Part shown: positions 1-7,993 of the stretch, piece by piece | Layout of the letters: each line of letters begins with the position of its first letter | Numbering within the stretch: position 1 is the stretch's first letter | Program-made: the position numbers and the translations under genes | Assembly: GCA_964368495.1 (NCBI GenBank) | Contig: CAYJAJ010000019.1 | Location: 1-28,539 of the forward strand | Origin: CALVGQ01 sp964368495 | GTDB taxonomy: Bacteria; Bacillota_I; Bacilli_A; Erysipelotrichales; Erysipelotrichaceae | Length of the DNA: 28,539 nucleotides | Direction: 5' to 3' | The notes under the pieces: generated by a model | Seen by the model: the letters and a program-made list of their open reading frames with translations, nothing else | Told to the model about the DNA's origin: nothing | The model's database searches: none

Positions 1-978
1 TGTCCAAATTGTGGTAGCCATGATTTTACAGATATTAGACAATTTAATCTGATGTTTAAAACATTCCAAGGAATTACAGAAGATAGTAAAAATACAATTT
101 ATTTAAGACCTGAAACTGCACAAGGTATGTTTGTTAATTTCAAAAATGTTCAAAGAACAATGCGAAAAAAATTACCATTTGGAATTGGACAAGTTGGAAA
201 AAGTTTTAGAAACGAAATTACACCAGGTAACTTTATTTTTAGAACACGTGAATTTGAACAAATGGAATTAGAATTTTTCTGTATGCCAGGTGAAGATTTG
301 GTGTGGTACGAATATTGGCAAAAATTTTGTATGAAGTGGTTAATAAGTTTAGGCTTAAATGAAGAAAATTTAAGAATGAGAGAGCATGATCAGGATGAAC
401 TTAGCTTTTATTCTAAAGGAACAAGTGATATTGAGTATAAGTACCCATTTGGTTGGGGGGAGTTATGGGGGATTGCAGATCGAACTGACTATGACTTGAC
501 TCAACATATGGAGCATTCAAAATCATCTTTAGAATATTTAGACCCAACAACGAATAAAAAAGTAATACCATATTGCATTGAACCTGCTGTTGGAGTAGAG
601 AGATTATTATTGGCATATATGTGCGATAGTTATGAAGAACAACAACTTGAAGAGGACACTCGTATAGTTATGCACCTTCATCCAACATTAGCGCCATTTA
701 AGGCTTGTGTATGTCCGCTTTCAAAACAACTATCTGAACAAGCACAAGAAGTGTATAGCACAATTAGTGAACACTTTAACTGTGAATATGATGAAAGTGG
801 AAGTATTGGGAAACGTTATCGTCGTCAAGATGCGATAGGGACACCTTATTGCATTACTGTTGATTTTGACACTTTAACCGATGGATGTGTTACTGTAAGA
901 GATCGTGACTCGATGTTACAGGAAAGAATTGAAATTAGTAAGATTACTGAGTTTTTACAAGATAAATGTAAATTTTAG
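1..978 (+). CDS. glyS: Glycyl-tRNA synthetase, C-terminal part (5' end outside window)
   Basis: Charges tRNA-Gly with glycine in the cytoplasm. The reading frame is open from base 1, so the gene is cut by the window edge and 325 residues remain. They begin with a CPNCGS zinc-ribbon half and the RQFNLMFKT segment typical of the alpha2 (single-chain, eukaryote-like) bacterial GlyRS, not the alpha2beta2 GlyQ/GlyS type. Class II motif 2 is visible (FRNEITPGNFIFRTREFEQ), and motif 3 as GVERLLLAYMCDSYEE. The C-terminal anticodon-binding domain begins near LHPTLAPFKACVCPLS. An internal ATG at base 52 is inside the conserved core and is not the start. The stop is 14 bases before the dnaG start, so the two are probably co-transcribed. 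Any T-box leader would lie upstream of the window and cannot be seen. Confidence 0.97.
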   Translation, partial: CPNCGSHDFTDIRQFNLMFKTFQGITEDSKNTIYLRPETAQGMFVNFKNVQRTMRKKLPFGIGQVGKSFRNEITPGNFIFRTREFEQMELEFFCMPGEDLVWYEYWQKFCMKWLISLGLNEENLRMREHDQDELSFYSKGTSDIEYKYPFGWGELWGIADRTDYDLTQHMEHSKSSLEYLDPTTNKKVIPYCIEPAVGVERLLLAYMCDSYEEQQLEEDTRIVMHLHPTLAPFKACVCPLSKQLSEQAQEVYSTISEHFNCEYDESGSIGKRYRRQDAIGTPYCITVDFDTLTDGCVTVRDRDSMLQERIEISKITEFLQDKCKF

Positions 979-992
979 AAAGGATAGTGATT

Positions 993-2747
993 ATGAGAAT
1001 TAGCGATGATGATGTTACTGCAATTAGAATGCGTGCCGATATCGCTGAACTCATTGGACACTACATCCCACTTGTTAAAAAGGGGAAGTCATATACTGCT
1101 GTATGTCCCTTTCATGATGATCATGAACCTTCATTAAGCATTTCCAGAGATAAGCAAATTTACAAGTGTTTCTCATGTGGAAACGGTGGAAACGTATTTA
1201 CATTTGTTCAAAATTTTGAGAAATGTTCATTTATTGAGGCGGTTGTTAAAGTCGCAGAAATTGTTAATTATCCACTGCAAATAAATCAGTCATATTTTGA
1301 AAAAAAGAAAGATCCACGTAAAGAAGGATTATATAAATGTTTAAATGAAGCCATATCCTATATGAAGTTTCAATTAAATGCGACTGAAGGTGTTGAATAT
1401 TTAAATTATTTACAAAAACGCGGTTTATCAAAAACAATAGTTGAAATGTTCGATATTGGATACAATGGACAAAATGACCAAGTAACAAAGTTTTTAAAGG
1501 CAAAGGGGTATCAGCAAAGTGATATGATTGCTTCAGGCATTGCTAGATTAAATGAATTTGACATAAAAGATGTGTTTTTCAATCGAATTACATTTCCAAT
1601 TCATGATTCTCTTGGAAATCCCATAGCATTTACTGCACGAAGTATTGATCCAAGTGTTAAAGGAAAGTATATCAATTCTAATGAAACTGAAATTTATGTT
1701 AAAGGCCATACAGTCTATAATTATCATCGAGCAAAAGAGCATGCTAGAAAACATGGGTATGTACTTGTATGTGAAGGTGTTATGGATGTGCTAGCATTTG
1801 CTAGGGCAGAACTGTATAATGCTGTAGCAACACTGGGTACGGCTTGTACCAAGGAGCAGATTCGTTTACTAAAGCAATGTGCTAGTAAAATTGTATTTTG
1901 TTATGATGGAGATTTGGCTGGAAGAAAAGCGACAATGCATGCTGTAGAATTAGCAATAAACTTAGGATGTAATGTCTCCATTATTAAAAATGATAGTGGA
2001 CTTGATCCTGATGAAATTGTAAATCAATATGGTGTAGAAACACTTCAACAAATGGTCAAGAAAGAAGTAGTTTATATGGAGTTTGTTTTTGAAGAATTTC
2101 AAAAACAATATGATTTACAAAATTATAGTGATAAAAAGAAGTTTGCACTTGAAGTTAAACAAAAAATTGATCTGTTGAATGATGATTTTGATCGCCAATC
2201 ATTTATGCACAAATTAACTACTTTAACAGGGTTTTCAAGTTCTCAGTTAGGTGAAAATGCAAACAATGTGGTTAATAAAAAAACTCATACAAAGAAATTA
2301 CGTTTAAATCCTTTACAAAATGGTAAGACTAATGCCGAAAACGTTATTCTTTCTCAAATGCTATTACATATTAATGCAAGTGAAATATTTAAGAGTGAAC
2401 TAGGATTTTTAAGTAATGAGATATCTCAACAATGTGCAATGTTGATTGTTGATTATTATCGAAAAAAAACAGTTATGTCTGTTGCAGATTTATTGGATAG
2501 TTGCACAAGTAACACACAAAAAGATCTTATATTAACCCTTACAGAAAGTGAACTCTATATGAAAGATTTCAGTGAGTCTTATTTGCTAGGAGCTCTTAAA
2601 AGATTTAAAAGGGCACTACTTGAGGAAAGGCTTCAAGAAATTCAAGGTCAGCTAAAAAGCTTGTTAAACACTGAAAGTAAGGAAATATTAATAAATGAAA
2701 AGACTCAACTTCAAAGAGAATTGGGGGAATTAAAAAATGAAGAATGA
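993..2747 (+). CDS. dnaG: DNA primase DnaG
   Basis: Makes RNA primers for DNA replication at the fork, with the DnaB helicase. The protein has 584 residues. The N-terminal CHC2 zinc-binding domain has C38, H41, C59 and C62 (CPFHDDHEPS and CFSCGNGGN). The catalytic TOPRIM domain carries E261 (LVCEGVMD) and D305/D307 (YDGDLAGRKA). The last 150 or so residues are helical and fit the helicase-binding domain. I chose ATG 993, which has AGGA 8 bases upstream; an in-frame GTG at 987 overlaps that site. The 3' end overlaps rpoD by 11 bases. The glyS-dnaG-rpoD order is a version of the macromolecular synthesis operon in which primase and primary sigma factor are made together. Confidence 0.97.
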   Translation: MRISDDDVTAIRMRADIAELIGHYIPLVKKGKSYTAVCPFHDDHEPSLSISRDKQIYKCFSCGNGGNVFTFVQNFEKCSFIEAVVKVAEIVNYPLQINQSYFEKKKDPRKEGLYKCLNEAISYMKFQLNATEGVEYLNYLQKRGLSKTIVEMFDIGYNGQNDQVTKFLKAKGYQQSDMIASGIARLNEFDIKDVFFNRITFPIHDSLGNPIAFTARSIDPSVKGKYINSNETEIYVKGHTVYNYHRAKEHARKHGYVLVCEGVMDVLAFARAELYNAVATLGTACTKEQIRLLKQCASKIVFCYDGDLAGRKATMHAVELAINLGCNVSIIKNDSGLDPDEIVNQYGVETLQQMVKKEVVYMEFVFEEFQKQYDLQNYSDKKKFALEVKQKIDLLNDDFDRQSFMHKLTTLTGFSSSQLGENANNVVNKKTHTKKLRLNPLQNGKTNAENVILSQMLLHINASEIFKSELGFLSNEISQQCAMLIVDYYRKKTVMSVADLLDSCTSNTQKDLILTLTESELYMKDFSESYLLGALKRFKRALLEERLQEIQGQLKSLLNTESKEILINEKTQLQRELGELKNEE

Positions 2748-3948
2748 TAAAAAGAAAAACAACTTAATTACTTTTAAAACACTTGATGAATGCAAAGAAC
2801 AATTCAAAACAATGTTTTTAAATGATGGTCAAATTCAGCAAAAAGATATTATGGATATGGTTAAACATCTTCAGTTTGATGATGAACAAATGGATGAATT
2901 ATTTGATTGGTTTAATACTGAAAACATAACTGTTTCTGATGATATAGAAATTGAAATGGATGTAAAATTGGATGAAGTGGCTTTAGAAGAACCGATGGTT
3001 GATGACATTGATTTCTTAGAAACTCAAAGTGATGAAACTGAGATTGAAACACAAGGACCTTTAAATATGCCTGAATTCCCTGAACTATATTTGGGGGGAG
3101 CTGGAATTGGAAAAATAAATGATCCAGTTAAAATGTATTTAAAAGAAATTGGACGAGTTCCATTACTTAATCCTGAGGATGAACCGGGTATTGCAAGAAG
3201 AATTCAAAATGGGGACGAAGAAGCAAAAAGAATTTTAATTTCTGCCAATTTAAGACTAGTTGTGTCCATTGCAAAAAAATATGTGGGACGTGGAATGTTA
3301 TTTCTTGATTTGATTCAGGAAGGGAACATGGGTCTTATTAAAGCTGTTGAAAAATTTGATTATACAAAAGGATTTAAGTTTTCAACTTATGCAACTTGGT
3401 GGATTCGCCAAGCAATTACTCGTGCCATTGCAGATCAGGCAAGAACAATTCGTATTCCAGTACATATGGTAGAAACAATTAACAAACTAACTCGTGTACA
3501 AAGACAACTTGTACAAGATTTAGGTCGTGATCCTACTGCTGATGAAATTGCAGCTAAAATGGAAAACATCACTCCTGAAAAAGTTCGTGAAATTCAAAAG
3601 ATTGCCTTAGATCCTGTTTCGTTAGAAACTCCAATTGGTGAAGAAGATGATTCTCACTTAGGGGATTTTATTGAGGATAAAGATGCATTATCACCAGATC
3701 AATTCGCAAATAATCAACTTCTAAAAGATGAAATTAACATGGTGCTTCAAGGTTTAACTGAGCGTGAAGAGAAAGTGCTTCGCCTTCGCTTTGGACTATA
3801 TGACGGACGCACCCGCACACTTGAGGAAGTTGGAAAAGAGTTTAATGTTACTCGTGAGCGTATACGTCAAATTGAGGCGAAAGCACTTAGAAAACTTAAA
3901 CATCCAACGCGTTCTAAAAGACTGCGTGATTTCGTAGACAAAAACTAA
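2737..3948 (+). CDS. rpoD: Primary RNA polymerase sigma factor (sigma-A/RpoD)
   Basis: Housekeeping sigma factor that directs RNA polymerase to -10/-35 promoters. It has 403 residues. Region 1.1 is about residues 10-62, followed by a very acidic linker at 64-105. Region 1.2 begins at DPVKMYLKEIGRVPLL (129-144). Region 2 spans 168-240 (NLRLVVSIAKKYVGRG, and the -10-reading YATWWIRQAITRAIADQA). Region 3 runs from about 247. Region 4 has the helix-turn-helix EEVGKEFNVTRERIRQIEAK at 363-382. ATG 2737 has GGGGGA 8 bases upstream, inside the end of dnaG, so translation is probably coupled. The presence of region 1.1 and the full length indicate the primary factor rather than a sporulation sigma. 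Confidence 0.98.
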   Translation: MKNDKKKNNLITFKTLDECKEQFKTMFLNDGQIQQKDIMDMVKHLQFDDEQMDELFDWFNTENITVSDDIEIEMDVKLDEVALEEPMVDDIDFLETQSDETEIETQGPLNMPEFPELYLGGAGIGKINDPVKMYLKEIGRVPLLNPEDEPGIARRIQNGDEEAKRILISANLRLVVSIAKKYVGRGMLFLDLIQEGNMGLIKAVEKFDYTKGFKFSTYATWWIRQAITRAIADQARTIRIPVHMVETINKLTRVQRQLVQDLGRDPTADEIAAKMENITPEKVREIQKIALDPVSLETPIGEEDDSHLGDFIEDKDALSPDQFANNQLLKDEINMVLQGLTEREEKVLRLRFGLYDGRTRTLEEVGKEFNVTRERIRQIEAKALRKLKHPTRSKRLRDFVDKN

Positions 3949-4607
3949 TGCTAGACAAACGTTTATTATCTATTTGTGAGGAAATCCCAAGTGGGAGTAT
4001 TGTTGCGGATATTGGGACAGATCATGCTTATTTACCATGTGAATTGATTAGAAAAAATCAAGCAGCTAAATGTTATGCATGTGATATTGCAATTGGACCT
4101 CTTGAAAGTGCAATAGAAACAATCAAAAAGGCTGGATTTGAACAGCAAATCACAACAATTCTATGTCCAGGTTTAAATGATGTTCCAAATGATGCGAATG
4201 TTGTTGTAATTGCAGGAATGGGTTATATGAGTGCAAAAACAATTCTTGAGAATGATATTCATCGATTGAAACAATTTGATTTAATTATTATACAAGTGAA
4301 TCGCGAAGTTGAAAAAATTCGTAAGTGGATAATTGAACATCAATATAAAATTACTTTTGAAAAGCTTGTGTATAATCGTCATTATTATGTCATTATAGGG
4401 TTTAGTCCTAAGTTGATTTTAGATAACAATTATAATGAATTTGAAATATTATTTGGTAAATTCTTAAATACTGGTATAGAATGTAATGGCTACTATCAAA
4501 AACTTATTGATAGGAATACCCAAATTATAAACAATATAACTTCTGATGAAACTATAAAAAGATTAAAAGAACAAAATAATTATTTATTAAAAAAGACTAG
4601 TTCATAA
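3948..4607 (+). CDS. trmK: tRNA (adenine(22)-N(1))-methyltransferase TrmK
   Basis: SAM-dependent methylation of N1 of adenine 22 in the D-loop of some tRNAs (family knowledge). The 219-residue protein opens with the family's MLDKRLLSICEEIP and has the SAM-binding motif VADIGTDHAYLP (residues 19-30). VVVIAGMGYMSAKTIL supplies the conserved GMG segment, and the C-terminal third is helical. The start ATG overlaps the rpoD stop (TAATG). No good Shine-Dalgarno sequence precedes it, which suggests coupled re-initiation. trmK directly after sigA/rpoD is the Bacillus arrangement. The stop codon lies in the loop of the following terminator hairpin. Confidence 0.93.
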   Translation: MLDKRLLSICEEIPSGSIVADIGTDHAYLPCELIRKNQAAKCYACDIAIGPLESAIETIKKAGFEQQITTILCPGLNDVPNDANVVVIAGMGYMSAKTILENDIHRLKQFDLIIIQVNREVEKIRKWIIEHQYKITFEKLVYNRHYYVIIGFSPKLILDNNYNEFEILFGKFLNTGIECNGYYQKLIDRNTQIINNITSDETIKRLKEQNNYLLKKTSS

Positions 4608-4620
4608 ACTAGCCTTTTTT
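4589..4620. terminator. Bidirectional terminator shared by trmK and rpsT
   Basis: CTAGTT (4597-4602) and AACTAG (4607-4612) form a stem with a CATA loop. Beyond one A/C mismatch an A-run/T-run extends the stem. Reading left to right a T6 tract follows. Reading right to left the A-run becomes a T tract, so the hairpin can stop both converging transcripts. It contains the trmK stop codon. Confidence 0.8.
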
Positions 4621-4621
4621 A

Positions 4622-4645
4622 ATAAAAAAAACCGTACATAGTACG
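4622..4645 (-). terminator. Small rpsT-side terminator hairpin
   Basis: CGTAC (4633-4637) and GTACG (4641-4645) form a short hairpin with a 3-base loop. On the minus strand it is followed by eight T residues, just after the rpsT stop. The stem is only 5 bp, so the larger neighbouring hairpin may act as the main stop. Confidence 0.55.
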
Positions 4646-4652
4646 ATTTAAA

Positions 4653-4916
4653 TTATTGAATATTATTTACAGCTGTTGATAAACGAGATTTTTGTCTAGA
4701 AACATAGTTTTTATGTTTAATATGACTAGTCACTGCTTTATCAAGTAAAGAAGAAGCGTGGCTGTATGCTGCAACTGCAGCTTCTTTATCATTAGCTTCT
4801 ACAGCTTTAGTAACGTTTTTAATAGCTGTTTTTAATGCTGATTTTTCTGAATTAATAGCAGCATTCTTTTTTAAGTTAGTGATTGCTCTCTTTTTTTGTG
4901 ATTTGATATTTGGCAT
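4653..4916 (-). CDS. rpsT: 30S ribosomal protein S20
   Basis: Small-subunit protein that binds 16S rRNA early in assembly. It has 87 residues, the usual length, is rich in Lys and Ala, and starts MPNIKSQKKRAITNLKKNA, which is characteristic of S20. The ATG at 4916 is preceded on the minus strand by a strong GGAGGT. It is a single-gene transcript divergent from gpr, as in Bacillus. Confidence 0.98.
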   Translation of the reverse strand: MPNIKSQKKRAITNLKKNAAINSEKSALKTAIKNVTKAVEANDKEAAVAAYSHASSLLDKAVTSHIKHKNYVSRQKSRLSTAVNNIQ

Positions 4917-4948
4917 GTCTGCACCTCCTACTAGTTAATACCTAAGAA

Positions 4949-4977
4949 ATTATACCAAAGTGCGCAATAAAATGCAA
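4949..4977 (-). promoter_or_regulatory. rpsT promoter (sigma-A, extended -10)
   Basis: On the minus strand the -10 is TATAAT (4954-4949) with TGG directly before it, giving an extended -10. A -35-like TTGCAT (4977-4972) lies 17 bases upstream. The inferred start leaves a leader of about 25 bases before the rpsT start codon. Confidence 0.65.
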
Positions 4978-5004
4978 ATATTTCTTGCTAAGTTGTACAT
5001 ACTA
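4973..5004 (+). promoter_or_regulatory. Candidate sigma-F/sigma-G promoter of gpr
   Basis: CATACTA at 4998-5004 matches the -10 pattern of forespore sigma factors (CATAMTA in Bacillus). A weak -35-like TGCAAA (4973-4978) lies 19 bases upstream and overlaps the divergent rpsT -35. The gene function (forespore protease) supports the call, but the -35 match is poor. Confidence 0.4.
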
Positions 5005-5022
5005 TTTTTGTGGAGGACTACC

Positions 5023-5877
5023 ATGAACTATAGAACAGACATTGCCTATGAAGAAATAACGAAGATTGTAGATGAAAAAGCGTTTCAATGTAATCGAAAA
5101 AAATATAAAGGTGTAATTATGGATCACATTAAAGTATTAAACGAGGATAACTCTTTAAAAAAAGAAATTGGTGATTATTACACGATCGAAATACCCAAAC
5201 TAAACGATCAAAAAGAAAGAGATGATACTGCATCAGTTGTTGAAGAGGTTGTAAAAGAAATTTTACCTAAAAATAGTCAAAAAATATTATTAGTGGGTTT
5301 AGGAAATGAGAGTGTAACTGCAGACTCACTGGGACCTTATGTTTCAGAAGAAATTGTTGTTACATCACATTTGATTCGATTAGAAAAACTAGATTCGAAT
5401 GAGTTTCGAGATGTTTCAGTCGTAGTTCCAAAAGTGATGGGACAAACAGGGATTGAAACAGCTACGCTTGTCAAAGCAATCTGTAATGAAATAAAACCCG
5501 ATTGTGTTATTGCGATTGACGCGCTTGCAACAACTTCAATAGAACGAATAAATCGCGTAATACAAATATCAAATACTGGAATAAAACCTGGTGGGGGAGT
5601 TCAAAATCATCGATTAGCAATTCATGAAAGCACTCTTCAAGTTCCGGTCATCGCGATTGGTGTTGCTACAGTAATGAGCATTCAATCATTGATTTATCAA
5701 GTGTTGAATGACAACAACTTAGAAAATACTAATAAAATATTTGATGACATAAAATCAAACGATACTTATCAAATGGTCATCACTCCAAAGGAAATGGATG
5801 AAGATGTTGATCATTTGGTAGAAATTTTATCGAATGGAATTAATTACGCATTGTATCCATCATTTAAAAATTTTTGA
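5023..5877 (+). CDS. gpr: Germination protease GPR (SASP-specific)
   Basis: Made in the forespore as a zymogen; at germination it degrades the small acid-soluble proteins that coat spore DNA. The 284-residue protein belongs to peptidase family A25. The proposed catalytic aspartates of this family appear as D101 (SVTADSLGP) and D166 (IAIDALATTS). Also conserved are VPKVMGQTGIETA and TGIKPGGGVQNHR. I chose ATG 5023 because GGAGG lies 6 bases upstream; an upstream in-frame GTG at 4960 would read through the promoter region. With this start the RTD segment, which marks the end of the propeptide in Bacillus, is at residues 4-6, so the propeptide is very short. The gene precedes spoIIP, as in Bacillus. 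Confidence 0.93.
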   Translation: MNYRTDIAYEEITKIVDEKAFQCNRKKYKGVIMDHIKVLNEDNSLKKEIGDYYTIEIPKLNDQKERDDTASVVEEVVKEILPKNSQKILLVGLGNESVTADSLGPYVSEEIVVTSHLIRLEKLDSNEFRDVSVVVPKVMGQTGIETATLVKAICNEIKPDCVIAIDALATTSIERINRVIQISNTGIKPGGGVQNHRLAIHESTLQVPVIAIGVATVMSIQSLIYQVLNDNNLENTNKIFDDIKSNDTYQMVITPKEMDEDVDHLVEILSNGINYALYPSFKNF

Positions 5878-5904
5878 CATAGAACAGAAAATCTCTCATA
5901 CACT
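5877..5904 (+). promoter_or_regulatory. Candidate sigma-E promoter of spoIIP
   Basis: CATACACT at 5897-5904 fits the sigma-E -10 consensus (CATACAHT). ACATAGA at 5877-5883 partly resembles the -35 (KMATATT), with a 13-base spacer. The predicted start, about 5910-5912, falls at the spoIIP Shine-Dalgarno. spoIIP is a mother-cell gene in Bacillus, which fits sigma-E control. Confidence 0.45.
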
Positions 5905-5924
5905 TTTGTAGGAGGGATTTTTTT
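5888..5924 (+). terminator. Hairpin enclosing the spoIIP ribosome binding site, with T tract
   Basis: AAAATCTCTC (5888-5897) pairs with GAGGGATTTT (5912-5921) with one G-T wobble. An inner stem TACA/TGTA (5899-5902 and 5907-5910) continues it. A T run follows, making a plausible terminator for gpr. The hairpin also buries the spoIIP Shine-Dalgarno GGAGGG (5911-5916), so read-through mRNA would translate spoIIP poorly. Confidence 0.6.
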
Positions 5925-6756
5925 GAAAAGAACATTCTTTATATTGTTAAAATTGTTTTTCTGTATATCTATAGTTATTTTACCATTTAAAATATTAAAT
6001 CCTGACATGAATGTTTCTGACATGCAATATGACTTATCAGAATGGTTATTAAATCCTGAAATTAACATAGACGCATCGAATATTACATATTTGATTACTG
6101 CATTTCCATCAATTGATTCTGCATTAGCGATTAGTGAAAAAATAGAAATTGCGGCACCTTTAATACCAAAGTTTGAAAATAGGAATTCGTCAAAAAGGAT
6201 CTTATTGTATAATACTCACCAAACAGAAACTTATATAGATGGAACTTCAATTTATGAAGTAACAATTGAATTTGCAAAAATGCTACAAGATGCTGGGTTT
6301 GATGTAGTTTTTGAGTCCTCAAACTTCATTGAAGAGGCACAAAGAGTTGGAAAGGAATATCACGAATTATATGATATTTCAAGAAAATATGTTAATGAAG
6401 CATTTGTAAATTATGGTGGATTTGACTTAGTTATTGATGTACACCGTGATGCATGTTCAAGAGATGTTTCGTATTATAGTGAGAACAATATAGATTATGC
6501 AAAATTAATGTTTGTTGTTGGAATGAAATCAAGCAATGCTGATAGTATATGGGATAGTTCTGTATCATATACTGACAAATTGCAACAACAAGTTTCTGGT
6601 ATAATGAGAGAACCTTTTCAAAGAGCTTCTATATATAACCAAGATATGTATGAAAACATGTTATTATTGGAAGTTGGTGGGGATCAGAATACTTCAAAAG
6701 AGGCATTAAATTCACTTGAAGTATTTGCAAAGGTACTAAAGGAGGAATTGCAATGA
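5923..6756 (+). CDS. spoIIP: Stage II sporulation protein P (peptidoglycan hydrolase)
   Basis: Membrane-anchored amidase/endopeptidase that works with SpoIID (and SpoIIM) to thin septal peptidoglycan and drive engulfment of the forespore. It has 277 residues, much shorter than the roughly 400 of Bacillus, mainly through a reduced N-terminal linker. One transmembrane segment lies at about 6-23. The catalytic domain shows YNTHQTE (H99, E102), FDLVIDVHRDA (H174) and YNQDMYENMLLLEVGGDQNT, matching the metal-binding and glutamate segments of the family. Start is TTG with GGAGGG 6 bases upstream. The 3' end overlaps the next gene by ATGA. Confidence 0.93.
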   Translation: MKRTFFILLKLFFCISIVILPFKILNPDMNVSDMQYDLSEWLLNPEINIDASNITYLITAFPSIDSALAISEKIEIAAPLIPKFENRNSSKRILLYNTHQTETYIDGTSIYEVTIEFAKMLQDAGFDVVFESSNFIEEAQRVGKEYHELYDISRKYVNEAFVNYGGFDLVIDVHRDACSRDVSYYSENNIDYAKLMFVVGMKSSNADSIWDSSVSYTDKLQQQVSGIMREPFQRASIYNQDMYENMLLLEVGGDQNTSKEALNSLEVFAKVLKEELQ

Positions 6757-7040
6757 AACGTTTTTTTCTAGATGGATTGTGCATTTTACTAGTTGTTTTA
6801 TTAGGAAGAAGCTATGTTGATGAAGTGAAGCCGGAGAGCATTGATGATAAATTAGTTCGGTTTAACACTCAAGTGCAAAATAATGAAATTATAGAAACTC
6901 CTAATAATACAATGCCATTAAATCAAATTGAAGAGAACTTTGCTGGGAAGCTTGGAAATACAATGAGTAATTTATTTGTTCAAATGATTGATGGGTCTGT
7001 GCGCTTAGTAACAACTGTTTTTAGTGAAGATTCGAATTAA
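6753..7040 (+). CDS. Small membrane-anchored protein, YqxA-like (DUF3679) by position
   Basis: Function unknown. The 95-residue protein has an N-terminal hydrophobic segment (about residues 4-21, FFLDGLCILLVVLLGRSY). The soluble tail contains a conserved-looking stretch, ENFAGKLGNTMSNLF, near residues 62-76. It overlaps spoIIP by 4 bases and is surely co-translated with it. In Bacillus subtilis the gene after gpr-spoIIP is yqxA, which encodes a protein of similar size with one N-terminal membrane segment. I infer equivalence from position and architecture; sequence similarity was not tested. A role in engulfment or spore envelope is possible but unproven. Confidence 0.7.
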   Translation: MKRFFLDGLCILLVVLLGRSYVDEVKPESIDDKLVRFNTQVQNNEIIETPNNTMPLNQIEENFAGKLGNTMSNLFVQMIDGSVRLVTTVFSEDSN

Positions 7041-7043
7041 GTG

Positions 7044-7052
7044 TGTTATAAT
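7044..7052 (+). promoter_or_regulatory. fmt promoter (extended -10)
   Basis: TGT-TATAAT is a perfect extended -10 element. No good -35 lies 16-18 bases upstream. It separates fmt from the sporulation genes before it. Confidence 0.55.
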
Positions 7053-7078
7053 TTTTTCACTAGGAAAAGAGTGATTAA

Positions 7079-7993
7079 ATGAAAAAAGTAGTATTTATGG
7101 GAACACCAGTTTTTGCTGCAAGTATATTAGAAACATTATGTAGTTTGGATTTTATTGAAGTGATTGGTGTTGTAAGTCAACCAGATAAAAAAGTTGGAAG
7201 AAAGCAAGTTGTTACATTAACACCTGTTAAGGAAGTTGCTTTTAAATATAATATTGAAGTATTTCAGCCAACTTCAATTAAAAATGATTATAAACAAGTG
7301 TTGGATTGGAATCCAGATTTAATTATTACATGTGCATATGGACAATTCGTACCTAAAGAAATATTATATGCATTTGAATATCCTTGCTTGAATGTTCATG
7401 CATCGTTACTACCTAAATATCGTGGTGGTGCTCCAATACATAAAGCAATTATTAATGGAGAAAAAACAACTGGTATTACTTTGATGCAAATGATCACAAA
7501 AATGGACGCAGGAGTTATGTTCGCAAAAAAAGAGGTACATATTGGTGAAGATGATACGACATCTGTTTTACATGATAAGTTAATCATTGCAGGATGCGAG
7601 CTAATTAAGGAAAAATTACAAGCGTTTATAAATAATGAACTTGAAGGAATACCCCAAGATGAAAATAGGGTAACAATTGCTAAAAACATTAGTAAAGAAG
7701 AAGAATTTATCGACTGTAATCGTGATAAACAAATCGTGTATAACCACATACGCGGACTTATTAGTTGGCCTGTAGGATATATTGTTGTTAATGAAAAGAA
7801 ACTTAAACTTTGGGATGTTAAGCGTAGTGATAAAAATTTTAATATTGAAGTTGGAACTTTAAAATCCGAAAATAAAAGGCTTTATTTACAATGCGCAAAT
7901 GGTGCAATTGAAGTATGTGAGCTTCAATTAGAAGGAAAATCAAAAAGTAAAGCAATTGACTTTATTAACGGGAGTAAAAATTACATACAATAA
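7079..7993 (+). CDS. fmt: Methionyl-tRNA formyltransferase
   Basis: Formylates initiator Met-tRNA using 10-formyl-tetrahydrofolate. It has 304 residues, slightly short for the family. The catalytic signature LNVHASLLPKYRGGAPIH gives N105 and H107, and D143 is in KMDAGVMF. The C-terminal tRNA-binding barrel starts near residue 205. ATG 7079 has a modest purine-rich site (AAAGAG) about 7 bases upstream. In Bacillus fmt usually lies with def and priA; here it sits alone between the spoIIP cluster and lepA, with its own promoter and terminator. Confidence 0.96.
   Translation: MKKVVFMGTPVFAASILETLCSLDFIEVIGVVSQPDKKVGRKQVVTLTPVKEVAFKYNIEVFQPTSIKNDYKQVLDWNPDLIITCAYGQFVPKEILYAFEYPCLNVHASLLPKYRGGAPIHKAIINGEKTTGITLMQMITKMDAGVMFAKKEVHIGEDDTTSVLHDKLIIAGCELIKEKLQAFINNELEGIPQDENRVTIAKNISKEEEFIDCNRDKQIVYNHIRGLISWPVGYIVVNEKKLKLWDVKRSDKNFNIEVGTLKSENKRLYLQCANGAIEVCELQLEGKSKSKAIDFINGSKNYIQ

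Noticed and set aside
413..616. Minus-strand frames opposite long genes (such as those opposite glyS, aroC, rqcH and tyrA)
   Set aside because: They lie wholly within strongly supported genes, have no ribosome sites or family motifs, and look like shadow frames of low-GC coding sequence.
4960..5022. Upstream in-frame start for gpr adding a hydrophobic N-terminus
   Set aside because: The added residues overlap the promoter-like elements and the ribosome site that serves ATG 5023. GPR is cytoplasmic and needs no hydrophobic N-terminus.
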